From assembly GCA_963803245.1 (NCBI GenBank), contig CAWDLI010000007.1:66534-130533 (forward strand): a stretch of 64,000 bases of DNA, given 5' to 3'. The notes under the pieces are model-generated. The model made no database searches. It was given only the letters and a program-made list of their open reading frames with translations, and was not told the origin of the DNA. Positions 15,524 to 26,250 of this stretch are shown in pieces. Every line of letters starts with the position of its first letter. Position 1 is the stretch's first letter. The stretch is from JACVRW01 sp963803245. GTDB taxonomy: Bacteria > Actinomycetota > Thermoleophilia > Solirubrobacterales > Thermoleophilaceae. The translations under genes were made by a program, and so were the position numbers.

Positions 15524-16414
15524 ATGCGGGCGCGCACGGCGATCGGCTTGACGGTGGCAGCGGCCTCGCTGCTGCCCGCCGGCGCCGAGGCCGCCACATG
15601 CGTGCCCACGACCCACCGCACGGTCGCGTACCGGTCCATCCCGGGCGTGGCTCGCGACCTCACGAGCCTCGACCTCTACGTGCCGCCCGCCCGCTGCCGG
15701 CGCCGCGCCCACGTGCCGGTGGTGGTCTGGGTGCACGGCGGGGGCTATCGAAAGGGCGACAAGGCCCAGCAGGTGGCCGCCAAGGTCGCCCTGTTCGCGA
15801 AGCGAGGGTGGATCTTCGCCAGCGTCAACTACCGCCTGACCAAGCTCACCGACCCTGTGCCGGCCCGCTACCCCGCCCACTACGACGACGTGGCCACGGC
15901 GGTGGCCTGGCTGCGCACCCACGTGAAGCGGCGCGGCGGCGACCCGCGGCGGATCGCCCTGCTCGGTCATTCCGCCGGCGCGGACATCGTCAGCAACGTC
16001 GCCGTCAACCCCGGCTATCTCCGCAGCCACGGCCAGCGCCTGAGCGCGCTCCGTTGCTTCGCGCCGCTCGACACGGCGGGCTTCGACAAACCACGGGCAA
16101 GCCCCAGGGAGCAGGTGCAGTGGCGATTGGCGCTCGGGAACCAGCCTGGCTACATGATCTCGACCTCGGCCACGCGCATCGCCCGCCGCGACACCGGCGT
16201 AGCGCCGACGCTGACCGTCTACCGCGGCACGCCGGGGCGCCAGCGAATCGAGACCGCCTTCGCCGCGCGCCTGCGAGCCCTGGGAGTGCCGGTGACCCTC
16301 GTCGACGCGCGGCCGCTCACGCACGGGCAGGTCAACCAGCGGATCGGAGCGCCCGGCGACACCGTCATGACGCCCCCGCTCGTGTCGTTCCTGAGGGGCT
16401 GCTTCCGGCCGTAA
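15524..16414 (+). CDS. Secreted alpha/beta-hydrolase (esterase/lipase, BD-FAE/carboxylesterase type)
   Basis: About 296 residues. ATG 15524 opens a signal peptide (RARTAIGLTVAAASLLPAGAEA); an ATG 14 codons earlier adds only a non-hydrophobic leader. The catalytic core has VVWVHGGGYRKGDK (oxyanion hole HGGG), nucleophile elbow LLGHSAGADIV (Ser in GHSAG), and a C-terminal LTHGQVNQ carrying the probable catalytic His, with an Asp likely in the LVDARP strand before it. The YDDVATAVAWLRTHV helix is typical of esterases that act on small esters or feruloyl-type substrates. Substrate unknown. Confidence 0.85.
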   Translation: MRARTAIGLTVAAASLLPAGAEAATCVPTTHRTVAYRSIPGVARDLTSLDLYVPPARCRRRAHVPVVVWVHGGGYRKGDKAQQVAAKVALFAKRGWIFASVNYRLTKLTDPVPARYPAHYDDVATAVAWLRTHVKRRGGDPRRIALLGHSAGADIVSNVAVNPGYLRSHGQRLSALRCFAPLDTAGFDKPRASPREQVQWRLALGNQPGYMISTSATRIARRDTGVAPTLTVYRGTPGRQRIETAFAARLRALGVPVTLVDARPLTHGQVNQRIGAPGDTVMTPPLVSFLRGCFRP

Positions 16415-16462
16415 GCCGGCCAGGCGCCACGGGGGTCCGGAGGCGCGAGCCACCGGCTGCCA

Positions 16463-17665
16463 TTAGATCTTGTGGCGCTCGAGCAGCTTCTTGCCGATCA
16501 CCATGCGCTGGATCTCGGAAGTGCCCTCGCCGATGAGGAGCAGCGGAGCGTCCCGGTACAGGCGCTCGATCTCGTACTCCTTCGAGTAGCCGTACCCGCC
16601 GTGGATCCGGAAGGACTCCTCCACGACCTCCTTGCCCGTCTCGGAGGCGAACAGCTTGGCCATGCCGGCCTCGAGGTCCGAGCGCTCGCCGGCGTCCTTC
16701 ATCCGGGCCGCCTTGAACGTGAGCAGGCGCGCGGCCTCGACCTTGGTGGCCATGTCGGCGAGCTTGAACTGGATCGCCTGGTGCTTGGAGATCTGGCGGC
16801 CGAAGGTCTTGCGCTCCTGCGAGTAGCGGAGCGCAAGCTCCAGCGCACGCTGGGCGATGCCCACTCCGCGCGCGGCCACGTTCACGCGGCCGACCTCGAG
16901 CGCGTCCATCATCTGCGCGAAGCCCTTGCCGAGCCCGCCCTCCTCGCCACCCAGGATGCGGTCGGGGGCGCAGCGGAAGCCGCTGTACACGAGCTCGGTG
17001 GACTCCACGCCCTTGTAACCCATCTTCTTGATCTGCGGCGGCACCGTCAGGCCGGGGTTCTCGGCGGCGCCGGGCTCCTTCTCCGTGAGGAAGCAGGTCA
17101 TGCCGCGGTGGGGCGGATCGGCCTTGGGATCGGTCTTCATGAGCACGAACACCACGCCCGAGCGCAGGCCGTTGGTGACCCACATCTTCTGGCCGTTGAG
17201 CTCCCAGTCGCCGTCGTCAAGCTTCTTGGCGACCGACTTGATGCCCTGCACGTCCGACCCGACCTCGGGCTCCGAGAGCGAGAAGGCCGCGCGGATCTCG
17301 CCGGTGGCCATGCGCGGCAGGAACTCCTGCTTCTGCTCGTCGGTCCCGAACTTCATGAGCAGGTAGGAGCCGATGAAGTGGGTGTTCACGATCCCGGACA
17401 CCGAGATCCAGCCGCGTGAGAGCTCCTCGACGATCATGGCGTAGGTCGTGAGGTCCAGCCCCATCCCGCCGTACTCCTCGGGGATCGTCACGCCGAAGAG
17501 GCCGAGCTCGCGCATCTGCTCGACCACCGCGTCCGGGAACTTGTCCTCGTGATCGTGCTCTTCGGCGATCGGAAGGACCTCGTTGTCCACGAACTGGCGG
17601 ACCATCTCGGTGATCGCCTTCTGCTCGTCGGTCTTGTCGGTGTACGGGCCGGCGGCTACTGCCAT
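16463..17665 (-). CDS. Acyl-CoA dehydrogenase
   Basis: A 400-residue FAD flavoenzyme with the full family layout: N-terminal helical domain, AAFSLSEPEVGSDVQG (flavin-binding signature), NGQKMWVTNG, VPPQIKKMGYKGVESTELVY, and the C-terminal helical domain with RKTFGRQISKHQAIQFKLADM and IHGGYGYSKEYEIERLYRDAPLLLIGEGTSEIQRMVIGK. The Glu in the last segment region is the usual catalytic base position for short/medium-chain enzymes. Substrate chain not deducible. It is a single gene on the minus strand next to secreted proteins; no ETF gene is nearby. Confidence 0.92.
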   Translation of the reverse strand: MAVAAGPYTDKTDEQKAITEMVRQFVDNEVLPIAEEHDHEDKFPDAVVEQMRELGLFGVTIPEEYGGMGLDLTTYAMIVEELSRGWISVSGIVNTHFIGSYLLMKFGTDEQKQEFLPRMATGEIRAAFSLSEPEVGSDVQGIKSVAKKLDDGDWELNGQKMWVTNGLRSGVVFVLMKTDPKADPPHRGMTCFLTEKEPGAAENPGLTVPPQIKKMGYKGVESTELVYSGFRCAPDRILGGEEGGLGKGFAQMMDALEVGRVNVAARGVGIAQRALELALRYSQERKTFGRQISKHQAIQFKLADMATKVEAARLLTFKAARMKDAGERSDLEAGMAKLFASETGKEVVEESFRIHGGYGYSKEYEIERLYRDAPLLLIGEGTSEIQRMVIGKKLLERHKI

Positions 17666-17726
17666 GGAATAGGTGCTCCGATGTCGGTTAGTCGGTCTGT
17701 CGAGGCGAAGGGAGGATACCTGCGGG

Positions 17727-19319
17727 CTAGCGCGTGGACCCCACCCTGAGCGCCCAGCGGCCGCCGGTGGGGCGCGCGACCACGTAGCGCGACTTGCCGG
17801 GCCCGCGGACCAGCCTCAGGTCTCTGAGCCCGAGCGTGCGGATCCGCAGGCAGGCCCGCACCGACACGCAGTCGGCGGGCAGGTACTGGTCGCGTCCGCC
17901 CGCCGGACTGGGCCGCGCCAGCGGCAGGAAGGCCACGAGCGGCCCGTCCCGGCGCGTTGCCCGGCCGGAGGCGATCAGCACGCCGGAGGACGTGTAGCGC
18001 GTGCCCTCGAGCCGGCCGGGGGCGGCGCGCACGTAGCCCCTCGTCAGCTCGCCGATGAGCACCCGCCGGAGGCGGGTCACCCGGTTCGTGCGGCAATCGA
18101 CCTGGAAGACACCCCACACCTGGGGTATCGCGGTGCCCTGGCGCACCTCCGCGACCTTGTGGGGGTCGCCGCAGCTCTCCCGCCACGTCCACATCGTGGC
18201 GCTCACCCGGTACGCGTCCTGCAGCGCCTGGTGGCGGATGAAGTAGCGGTCGGCCGGCTTGCCGGCGCGGCGGGGGTCGGTGCCCCACTCTCCGGACAGC
18301 ACGGGAGCGCCGCCGAAGCCCTGGGCCTCGCGGCGCGCGGTGGCGAAGGCGGCGCCGGAGATCGGCCCGTTCGTGAACCCCCCGGTGTACACGTGCGGCG
18401 CGTAGACCACGTCGCGGTCGCGGTCGAAGTCGGGCGGCGCCCCGTTGCCGAAGGCGGACCAGAGCACCGACGGCTCGAAGAGCACGAGATGGCGGCGCCC
18501 CCTCCCCGCGCGCTCGCCGGCGCGGATCTGGTCGAGGGCGCGCGCGTAGAAAGCGGACAGGGCCTTCTGCTGCGCGTCCCCGATGGCGTTGGGCTCGTTC
18601 ATCACGTCGAATCCCGCTACGGCCGTGAAGCGCGCGAAGTGGCGCGCCACCCGCCGCAGCATCCGCACGTAGCGCGTCTGGATCCCGACCCCCCCGGGTC
18701 CGGCCGCGTCCGCGAAGAACGCCTGCCACGCCGCCCTGACGGCCGGGCTCAGCTCGCGCGTGCCCTCCGGGAAGCAGCGAGCGGCTCCACCGTCGAGCGT
18801 CGCCCACGCGGGCGCTCCGTCCCAGCCGACCGCCGGAAGGGTGGGCGGCGCGCAGGTCTCGCCGGGACGTGCCGCCAGCGTCGGGCCCCAGGCGTCCTGG
18901 TGAAGGTCGACGATCGTGTAGATGCCCTCGCGGCTCAGCCTCCGCACCGTGGCGGCCACCCGGTTGAGATACCCGCGGTCGTAGCGGCCGGGCTCCGGCT
19001 CCACGCGCGACCAGGACACGAGCAGCCGGACGGCGTTCCAGCCGATCGCGGCCATCCGCCGGGGGTCCTTGCTCGCCAGCGGGAACACCGTGCGGAAGGA
19101 ACCTCCCCTCCAGTACTCCGCGAGGGAGTTCACGTTCACGCCGCGCAGCAGCACCTCGCGACCCTGCGCGTCCACGATCCTGCCGCCGCTGCGCACGTCC
19201 GGATCCGCATGAAGCGGCGAGAGCCGGACCGCGGGCGGCGCGGCCGTCGCAAAGCCGGGCGCGACACAGAGCACGGCCACGACCACGACGGATGCGAGCG
19301 CTGCGCGGAGACCGGTCAC
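17727..19319 (-). CDS. Secreted GH5-family glycoside hydrolase (endoglycoceramidase/cellulase-like)
   Basis: A 530-residue exported protein with a signal peptide (residues 1-26). LLRGVNVNSLAEYW, GWNAVRLLVSWSRVEPEPGRYD and TIVDLHQDAWGP match the GH5 endoglycoceramidase-related branch. The acid/base Glu is in AGFDVMNEPNAIG and the nucleophile Glu in PVLSGEWGTDP; both are present, so the enzyme should be active. A beta-rich C-terminal domain follows (~410-530). Substrate could be a glycolipid or a beta-glucan. The gene starts 38 nt after the NlpC/P60 stop on the same strand, so it is probably in the same c-di-AMP riboswitch-controlled transcript. Confidence 0.85.
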   Translation of the reverse strand: MTGLRAALASVVVVAVLCVAPGFATAAPPAVRLSPLHADPDVRSGGRIVDAQGREVLLRGVNVNSLAEYWRGGSFRTVFPLASKDPRRMAAIGWNAVRLLVSWSRVEPEPGRYDRGYLNRVAATVRRLSREGIYTIVDLHQDAWGPTLAARPGETCAPPTLPAVGWDGAPAWATLDGGAARCFPEGTRELSPAVRAAWQAFFADAAGPGGVGIQTRYVRMLRRVARHFARFTAVAGFDVMNEPNAIGDAQQKALSAFYARALDQIRAGERAGRGRRHLVLFEPSVLWSAFGNGAPPDFDRDRDVVYAPHVYTGGFTNGPISGAAFATARREAQGFGGAPVLSGEWGTDPRRAGKPADRYFIRHQALQDAYRVSATMWTWRESCGDPHKVAEVRQGTAIPQVWGVFQVDCRTNRVTRLRRVLIGELTRGYVRAAPGRLEGTRYTSSGVLIASGRATRRDGPLVAFLPLARPSPAGGRDQYLPADCVSVRACLRIRTLGLRDLRLVRGPGKSRYVVARPTGGRWALRVGSTR

Positions 19320-19356
19320 AGGGCCGGACCGTAGCCGGGCTCGGCCCGGAGCGGCG

Positions 19357-19935
19357 CTAGTACCGGTTCGGGTGGCGCGCCACGAAGGCGTTCGACTTGC
19401 GGAGCGACTTGCTCCAGCGCGGGCCCGTGCGCGGCCCGGGAGCGTCCGGATCGCGCATGGACGTGTCGAAGCGCAGTCCGGCGACCACCACGTAGGCGTG
19501 GCCGCCGTGTGCGTACACCGTGATCCAGCGACCGGGTCCGCTGCGGCCCCAGTTCATGAGGGCGCCGGACGGGAGCGGGGAGCGGAGGAAGCGGCCGCCG
19601 TAGAGCGCGTAGCTCACGGAGCCGGAGCAGTCATAGCCCCTGTCGAGCCGGCGCCCAAAGGGCCGGTGGCCGCCGCCGTAGCGGTAGGGCTTCTCGACGA
19701 GACGGTTGGCCGCCTCGATCACGCGCTTGACGCGCGAGGGAGCGGAGGCCGGCGCGATCGCGCGCCCGTCGACGATCATCGCCTTCTTCGGCGGCGGCGG
19801 GGGCGGCTCGAAGACGGCGCCGCCGGAGGAGTCCGCGGGGGTCTGGGCGGCCGCCGTGCCCCCGAGCGTCAGCCCAGCGACACACGACGTGGCCACGACC
19901 ACGATCGACAGGAAGTTTCTAGGGCGCGCAGGCAT
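19357..19935 (-). CDS. Secreted NlpC/P60 peptidoglycan endopeptidase
   Basis: A 192-residue exported protein: signal peptide 1-~31, a proline run (PPPPPPKK, 45-51), a VKRVIEAANRLVEKPYRYGGGH helix, and the catalytic Cys103 in YDCSGSVSYAL; His146 in HGGHAYVVV fits the second catalytic residue. Such enzymes cut stem peptides of peptidoglycan. ATG 19935 is preceded by AAAGAGA. The c-di-AMP riboswitch lies immediately upstream, as is usual for actinobacterial rpf/NlpC wall hydrolases. Confidence 0.9.
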   Translation of the reverse strand: MPARPRNFLSIVVVATSCVAGLTLGGTAAAQTPADSSGGAVFEPPPPPPKKAMIVDGRAIAPASAPSRVKRVIEAANRLVEKPYRYGGGHRPFGRRLDRGYDCSGSVSYALYGGRFLRSPLPSGALMNWGRSGPGRWITVYAHGGHAYVVVAGLRFDTSMRDPDAPGPRTGPRWSKSLRKSNAFVARHPNRY

Positions 19936-19942
19936 TCTCTTT

Positions 19943-20080
19943 CGTACGCCTACGGGGTTAGCTGACGGACTCGCGCTGAAAGAGCTTGCGCGCCTCCTTG
20001 ATGGAGGTTCGCCCCAGTGGCCTAGGCCACCTTGGTTCCCCCGCTCCACGCATGGCGTGGACTCGGCGTTCGGGCAACGT
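19943..20080 (-). promoter_or_regulatory. c-di-AMP riboswitch (ydaO/yuaA type) upstream of NlpC/P60 gene
   Basis: On the minus strand: CGGGGGAACCAAGG, GGGGCGAACCTCC, then CTTTCAGCGCGAGTCCG followed by TCAGCTAACCCCGTAGGCG, ending 8 nt before the NlpC/P60 start. All conserved ydaO segments are present in order and spacing. The promoter should lie just upstream, near the end of the preceding membrane-protein gene at 20088. Confidence 0.9.
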
Positions 20081-20087
20081 AGCAGAT

Positions 20088-22010
20088 CTATTCGACGTGC
20101 AGGACTGTTCTCCTCGTGCCGATCTGCACGTTCTCTTGCACGCCGCCGGAGCCCCGGCGGCGTCCGCCGCCGCTCTCCATCCGGATCAGCGCCCACGCGA
20201 TCAGTGCCATCAGGGACAGGGCGATCGCCAGGACGGTGGCGTAGGCGGTCGCCGTGAGGGACCCCGGCACGCCCTTCTTGCGCTCGCGCTGCAGGAGCTC
20301 GTGGTCCGGCTGGAAGTCACGGGTGAAGCTCGCCGTCGCGGGCACCTCGGGGGCCGGTATGGCGCGGTCCCGGGGCAGGAAGATGGGCACCGAGGCCAGC
20401 GTGTCGCCACGCTGGAGGCGGAGCGTGGCCTTCCAGCCGCCGTGCACCGGGATCGGCTTGGTGGTCCGGAAGAGACCGGGCCCCACGCGCTCGAGCGGAT
20501 CGAGCACGCTGCCACCTCCCTGCCAGGCCGTCACGTTGAGCCACGCCGGGTCGTCCGCCGCACTCGCGGGGCTCACCCGGATCGTGGCGGCCACGGCGCG
20601 TCCGCCCTCTTCCTCGGGCAGGTCGCGCAGGGTCACGCTCGCGGTGCGGGGGCCGTCCGTGGACAGCGGCAGGCCCCAGCCGATCAGGGCCATCAGCACG
20701 ACCGCTGCAGCCAGGGCGGCGAGGCGCTCGGCGCGCAGCGGCGGGAACGGCCGCGGCCGCACCAGCGCGGCGCCGACGAAGCCCCCGACCGCACCGCCGG
20801 CGACGGCGGCGATGAGGCCGGCCACGGCGGCGGCCGGCAGCAGCGACGACGGCCATGGGATCGGCATCCACACGTGCGACCAGCCCCATTCGGCCGCCAG
20901 CCCGACCGTGCCGATCGCGACCCCGGCCAGGGCCCCGGCGGCCACCGGCCGCAGGCGCGTGGCGCGCAGGAACACGAACTCGACGAGCAGCGCCTCGACG
21001 ATGTAGAGCGGGAAGTGCGGGGTGGTCTGGCCGAAGACGACGCCGACGGTGAGGGCGAGGAAGCCGCGGATCACAAGGAACCCGGCCACGGCCAGGAGCG
21101 CGCCTCCACGGCCGAGATAGATGCGGGCGGTGACAAGCCCGATGCCCGCGGCGAGCATCACGAGCGTCGGATGCAATACGAGCCGGAACTGGGGCACACC
21201 GAAGTCGAACTCGCCCTGGAAGGTGGAGAGGGCGACCAGGAAGCCGCCGACCAGGAAGGCCCTGCGGATCCGGAGAATGAGTGGGGACTCGCTGGGCTCG
21301 CGCCCGTCGCGCTTCGCGGCCAGCGCCTCCGTGGTTAGCGCCATCGCGCCGAGCGTGGCCAGCGAGCCGCCGCCGATGAGCATCAGGTGGGTCGGGCCCC
21401 AGAGCGTCACGTCCTGCCCGAACAGGCGGTGCCAGAGGTCGTCCAGCGGGAAGCCCGCAAGGGCAAAGGCGCCGCAGGCGGCGATCATCAGGCCGCCTGC
21501 GGGAGCCCACCACCCGCCGCCCACGTGCACCGCCGCGTCGCTCGGCCGGCCGCGGGAGAGCGCCATGGTGAGCGCGCCGGCCAGGAGCGTGCCATACAGG
21601 CCGAGCAGGATCAGGTAGTGGGCGGGATTCGCCAGCGGGCCGGCATCGCGGCCGTTGTCGATATGGAGCGAGATGTCCCAGTACATGCCGGTCACCGCGG
21701 TGAGCAGCGAGATGCCGAGCACCGCCGACGGCAGTGCGGCCCAGCCCGGGAGCCCGGTCTGGCGCTCGAAGAAGCCCGCCGCTCTGTCGAGCCACGGCAG
21801 CCGTCCGCTGCGGTGGCCGGCGATGAGGAGCGCGATCAGGCCGGTGACCACGAGCGCCGCGACGGTCGCGCCGATCGCCTCGCCCGCCGCCGCGCCCCCT
21901 GCCGGCTCGTCGCCCGTGGCGCCCTGGGCCGGCGCTGGAAGCGCCGCCGCGAGCGCGAGCGCCGCGATCGAGAACGTCGCCGTCAAAGCCGGAATTCGCA
22001 TACGCGTCAT
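20088..22010 (-). CDS. Large polytopic membrane protein of unknown function
   Basis: A 640-residue protein with a cleavable-looking N-terminus (MTRMRIPALTATFSIAALALAAALPAPAQG), about 11-12 membrane segments, then an extracytoplasmic beta-rich domain (~460-590; SVTLRDLPEEEGGRAV, PIPVHGGWKATLRLQRGDTLASVPIFLP) and a final membrane helix before a basic tail. The GGW-KATLRLQRG segment resembles CopC/YtkA-like metal or redox-associated domains, only by pattern. Start ATG 22010 is preceded by GAGGGAG. It diverges from a TetR gene, with one operator between them, so it is a likely target of that repressor. Confidence 0.72.
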   Translation of the reverse strand: MTRMRIPALTATFSIAALALAAALPAPAQGATGDEPAGGAAAGEAIGATVAALVVTGLIALLIAGHRSGRLPWLDRAAGFFERQTGLPGWAALPSAVLGISLLTAVTGMYWDISLHIDNGRDAGPLANPAHYLILLGLYGTLLAGALTMALSRGRPSDAAVHVGGGWWAPAGGLMIAACGAFALAGFPLDDLWHRLFGQDVTLWGPTHLMLIGGGSLATLGAMALTTEALAAKRDGREPSESPLILRIRRAFLVGGFLVALSTFQGEFDFGVPQFRLVLHPTLVMLAAGIGLVTARIYLGRGGALLAVAGFLVIRGFLALTVGVVFGQTTPHFPLYIVEALLVEFVFLRATRLRPVAAGALAGVAIGTVGLAAEWGWSHVWMPIPWPSSLLPAAAVAGLIAAVAGGAVGGFVGAALVRPRPFPPLRAERLAALAAAVVLMALIGWGLPLSTDGPRTASVTLRDLPEEEGGRAVAATIRVSPASAADDPAWLNVTAWQGGGSVLDPLERVGPGLFRTTKPIPVHGGWKATLRLQRGDTLASVPIFLPRDRAIPAPEVPATASFTRDFQPDHELLQRERKKGVPGSLTATAYATVLAIALSLMALIAWALIRMESGGGRRRGSGGVQENVQIGTRRTVLHVE

Positions 22011-22043
22011 GTGCCAAGCTCCCTCATCGCTGGTCCGCGTATC

Positions 22044-22061
22044 TAACTGACTGTTCAGTAA
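22044..22061. promoter_or_regulatory. Probable TetR operator
   Basis: An 18-nt near-perfect palindrome, TAACTGACTGTTCAGTAA, lies between the divergent membrane-protein and TetR genes. It matches the TTACTGAACAGTCAGTTA-like operators of AcrR/TetR regulators. One base breaks the symmetry of the arms. Confidence 0.7.
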
Positions 22062-22097
22062 GTTGTCTGTGAACCTCATCACACTTCGCGTGCGCAC

Positions 22098-22745
22098 GTG
22101 AGCGGCGGCCCTGCCCCGGTGCGCAAGCGGCTCACCGCCGAGGCCCGCCGCGCGGCCATCCTCGACGCCGCCAGCACGGTCTTCTCGGCCCGCGGGTACC
22201 ACAGTGCGTCCATCGACGAGATCGCGGGTGAGGCGGGTGTGTCGAAGGCGCTGATCTACGAGCACTTCGCCTCCAAGCAGGAGCTCCACGCGAAGCTGGT
22301 GGAGGCGCACGCCGCCGAGTTGTACGAGCGGCTGGCCGCCGCGGTGCCGAGCGCGGAGGGCAGCGCGTCCCGGCTGGCCGCGGGGCTCGACGCCTTCTTC
22401 CGGTTCGTCGAGGAGCGCCGCGATGCCTGGCGGATGCTCTTCCGCGAGGCCGCCGACCCCGAGACCGTGGCGGTTCTCGACCGGACGCTCGCCCAGGTGA
22501 CCGCCGTGGTGGCCGGCCTGATCGCGGCGGAGCCCGGCGCGCAGGGCCTCCCCCAGCGCGCAGGCGAGCGAGAGCGCGGGATCCACCTGATCGCCCAGAT
22601 GCTCGTGGGGGCCGCGCAGACCGTCGCCAACTGGTGGGCGGACAACGAGGACGTGCCCCGCGAGCAGCTGGTGCAGACGGCGATGGACTTCGCCTGGCTG
22701 GGTCTCGACCGCCTCAGTCGCGGCGAGCGCTGGACCGCCGGGTGA
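22098..22745 (+). CDS. TetR-family transcriptional regulator
   Basis: A 215-residue repressor. The N-terminal HTH reads RRAAILDAASTVFSARGYHSASIDEIAGEAGVSKALIYEHFASKQELHAKLV, the classic TetR/AcrR DNA-binding domain. The C-terminal ligand domain is helical with a Trp-rich stretch NWWADN. GTG 22098 begins close to the HTH. It overlaps the acyl-CoA synthetase by 4 nt (GTGA), forming an operon; a lipid or acyl-CoA ligand is plausible (inference). Confidence 0.9.
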   Translation: MSGGPAPVRKRLTAEARRAAILDAASTVFSARGYHSASIDEIAGEAGVSKALIYEHFASKQELHAKLVEAHAAELYERLAAAVPSAEGSASRLAAGLDAFFRFVEERRDAWRMLFREAADPETVAVLDRTLAQVTAVVAGLIAAEPGAQGLPQRAGERERGIHLIAQMLVGAAQTVANWWADNEDVPREQLVQTAMDFAWLGLDRLSRGERWTAG

Positions 22746-24160
22746 ACTTCTCACGCGAGGTGGTCGACGCCGCCGACCCGGCGCGGCTCGCCCTGGTGGC
22801 CCTCGCGCGGGACGGTGGGCGGAGCGAGATCTCGTTCGGCGAGGTGGCCGACCGCTCGGCGCGGCTGGCCGGGGCCCTGGCCGGCGCCGGGGTGGGCCGT
22901 GGCGACGTGGTGATGACGCTCGTGGGCAACCGCCCCGAGTGGGTCTACGCGATGGTGGCGACCTGGCGGCTCGGCGCCGTCGCGCAGCCCTGCACCGAGC
23001 AGCTGCGACCCCACGACCTGCGCGCGCGCATGGACATCCTCGACCCGCGCGTGGTGGTCGCGGACGAGCGCAACGCGGAGCTTGTGTCCGAGGCCGGGTT
23101 CGAGGGGCCGCTCCTCACCATTCCGGACGATCGCCTCTACGACGGCGAGCAGGTGCCGTCCGTCGATCTTGCCGCGGAGGACCCGGCGCTGGTGGTGTTC
23201 ACGTCCGGCACCGCCGGTGAGCCCAAGCCGATCCGCCACGGGCACGGCTACCTGGCCGGGCAGTCGGTGCAGGCCGAGCACTGGTTCGGCGCCCGGCCCG
23301 GCGACCTCTGCTGGTGCACGGCCGCGAGCGGATGGTCGAAGTCCGCGCGCAACGTGTTCGTCGCACCCTGGCTGCGCGGTGCCTCGGCGCTGCTCCACGA
23401 CGCTCGCTTCGACCCTGACGAGCGACTGGAGCTGCTCATACGCGAGCGCGTCCAGGTGCTCTGCATGGCGCCCACGGAGTACCGCGCGATCGCGAAGCGG
23501 GCCGAGCTCCGGCCGCTGCCCGACCTGCGCCACGCGGTGGCCGCGGGCGAGCCCCTCAACCCGGAGGTGGTGCACGTGTGGAGCGCCGGCGCCGGCGTGG
23601 AGGTGCACGACGGCTACGGGCAGACAGAGACCGGCGCGCTCACCGGGATGCCCATCGGACCGCCGGTGCGTCCCGGCTCGATGGGCACGGCGCTGCCCGG
23701 CTTTCGGCTGTGGATCGACGACGGCGAGCTCTGCCTGGACCCGCAGACCGTGCCGACCTTCTTCCTCGACGGCGAGCGCGACCGGCCCTGGCGCACCGGC
23801 GACCGCGTGCGCGCGGACGAGGACGGCTACCTCTGGTTCGAGGGCCGCACCGACGACGTGATCATCTCCGCCGGCTACCGGATCGGGCCCTTCGAGGTCG
23901 AGTCCGCGCTCGTGTCCCATCCAGCGGTGGCGGAGGCCGCGGCCGTCGCGGCCCCGGACGAAGTACGCGGCCAGGTGGTGCGCGCGGTGGTGGTGCTGCG
24001 GCCGGGCGCGGACGCCGGTGACGAGCTGGCCCGCGAGCTCCAGGAGCACGTGCGCGCGGAGACCGCGCCGTACAAGTACCCGCGAATCGTCGAGTTCGCC
24101 GAGTCGCTGCCGAAGACGGCCAGCGGCAAGATCAAGCGGGCCGAGCTGCGGGGAACGTAG
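22742..24160 (+). CDS. AMP-forming acyl-CoA synthetase (medium-chain/acetyl-CoA-synthetase-like)
   Basis: A 472-residue member of the ANL superfamily. Motifs: VVFTSGTAGEPKPIRH (phosphate loop), DGYGQTETG (A5), WRTGDRV (A7), GRTDDVIISAGYRIGPFEVE (hinge and A8), and PKTASGKIKRAEL carrying the catalytic Lys. It resembles medium-chain acyl-CoA synthetases. It activates a carboxylate with ATP and CoA through an acyl-AMP. Its start GTG lies within the TetR stop region, so the two are co-translated and the regulator probably senses the substrate or product. Confidence 0.88.
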   Translation: MNFSREVVDAADPARLALVALARDGGRSEISFGEVADRSARLAGALAGAGVGRGDVVMTLVGNRPEWVYAMVATWRLGAVAQPCTEQLRPHDLRARMDILDPRVVVADERNAELVSEAGFEGPLLTIPDDRLYDGEQVPSVDLAAEDPALVVFTSGTAGEPKPIRHGHGYLAGQSVQAEHWFGARPGDLCWCTAASGWSKSARNVFVAPWLRGASALLHDARFDPDERLELLIRERVQVLCMAPTEYRAIAKRAELRPLPDLRHAVAAGEPLNPEVVHVWSAGAGVEVHDGYGQTETGALTGMPIGPPVRPGSMGTALPGFRLWIDDGELCLDPQTVPTFFLDGERDRPWRTGDRVRADEDGYLWFEGRTDDVIISAGYRIGPFEVESALVSHPAVAEAAAVAAPDEVRGQVVRAVVVLRPGADAGDELARELQEHVRAETAPYKYPRIVEFAESLPKTASGKIKRAELRGT

Positions 24161-24274
24161 GCCCCACCCACCCACCCGTGTCGCGGGCGGAGCCTGGTCC
24201 CGAGCGCCTCCCTGGCGGTTCGGTGCTTCCTTCGCACCCGGGTGGAAATCGGATCACCGGGTAGCCTCGAAGCG

Positions 24275-26227
<1,953 letters not shown>

Positions 26228-26250
26228 CGCTGCTGGCCCTCGCCGCGCCC

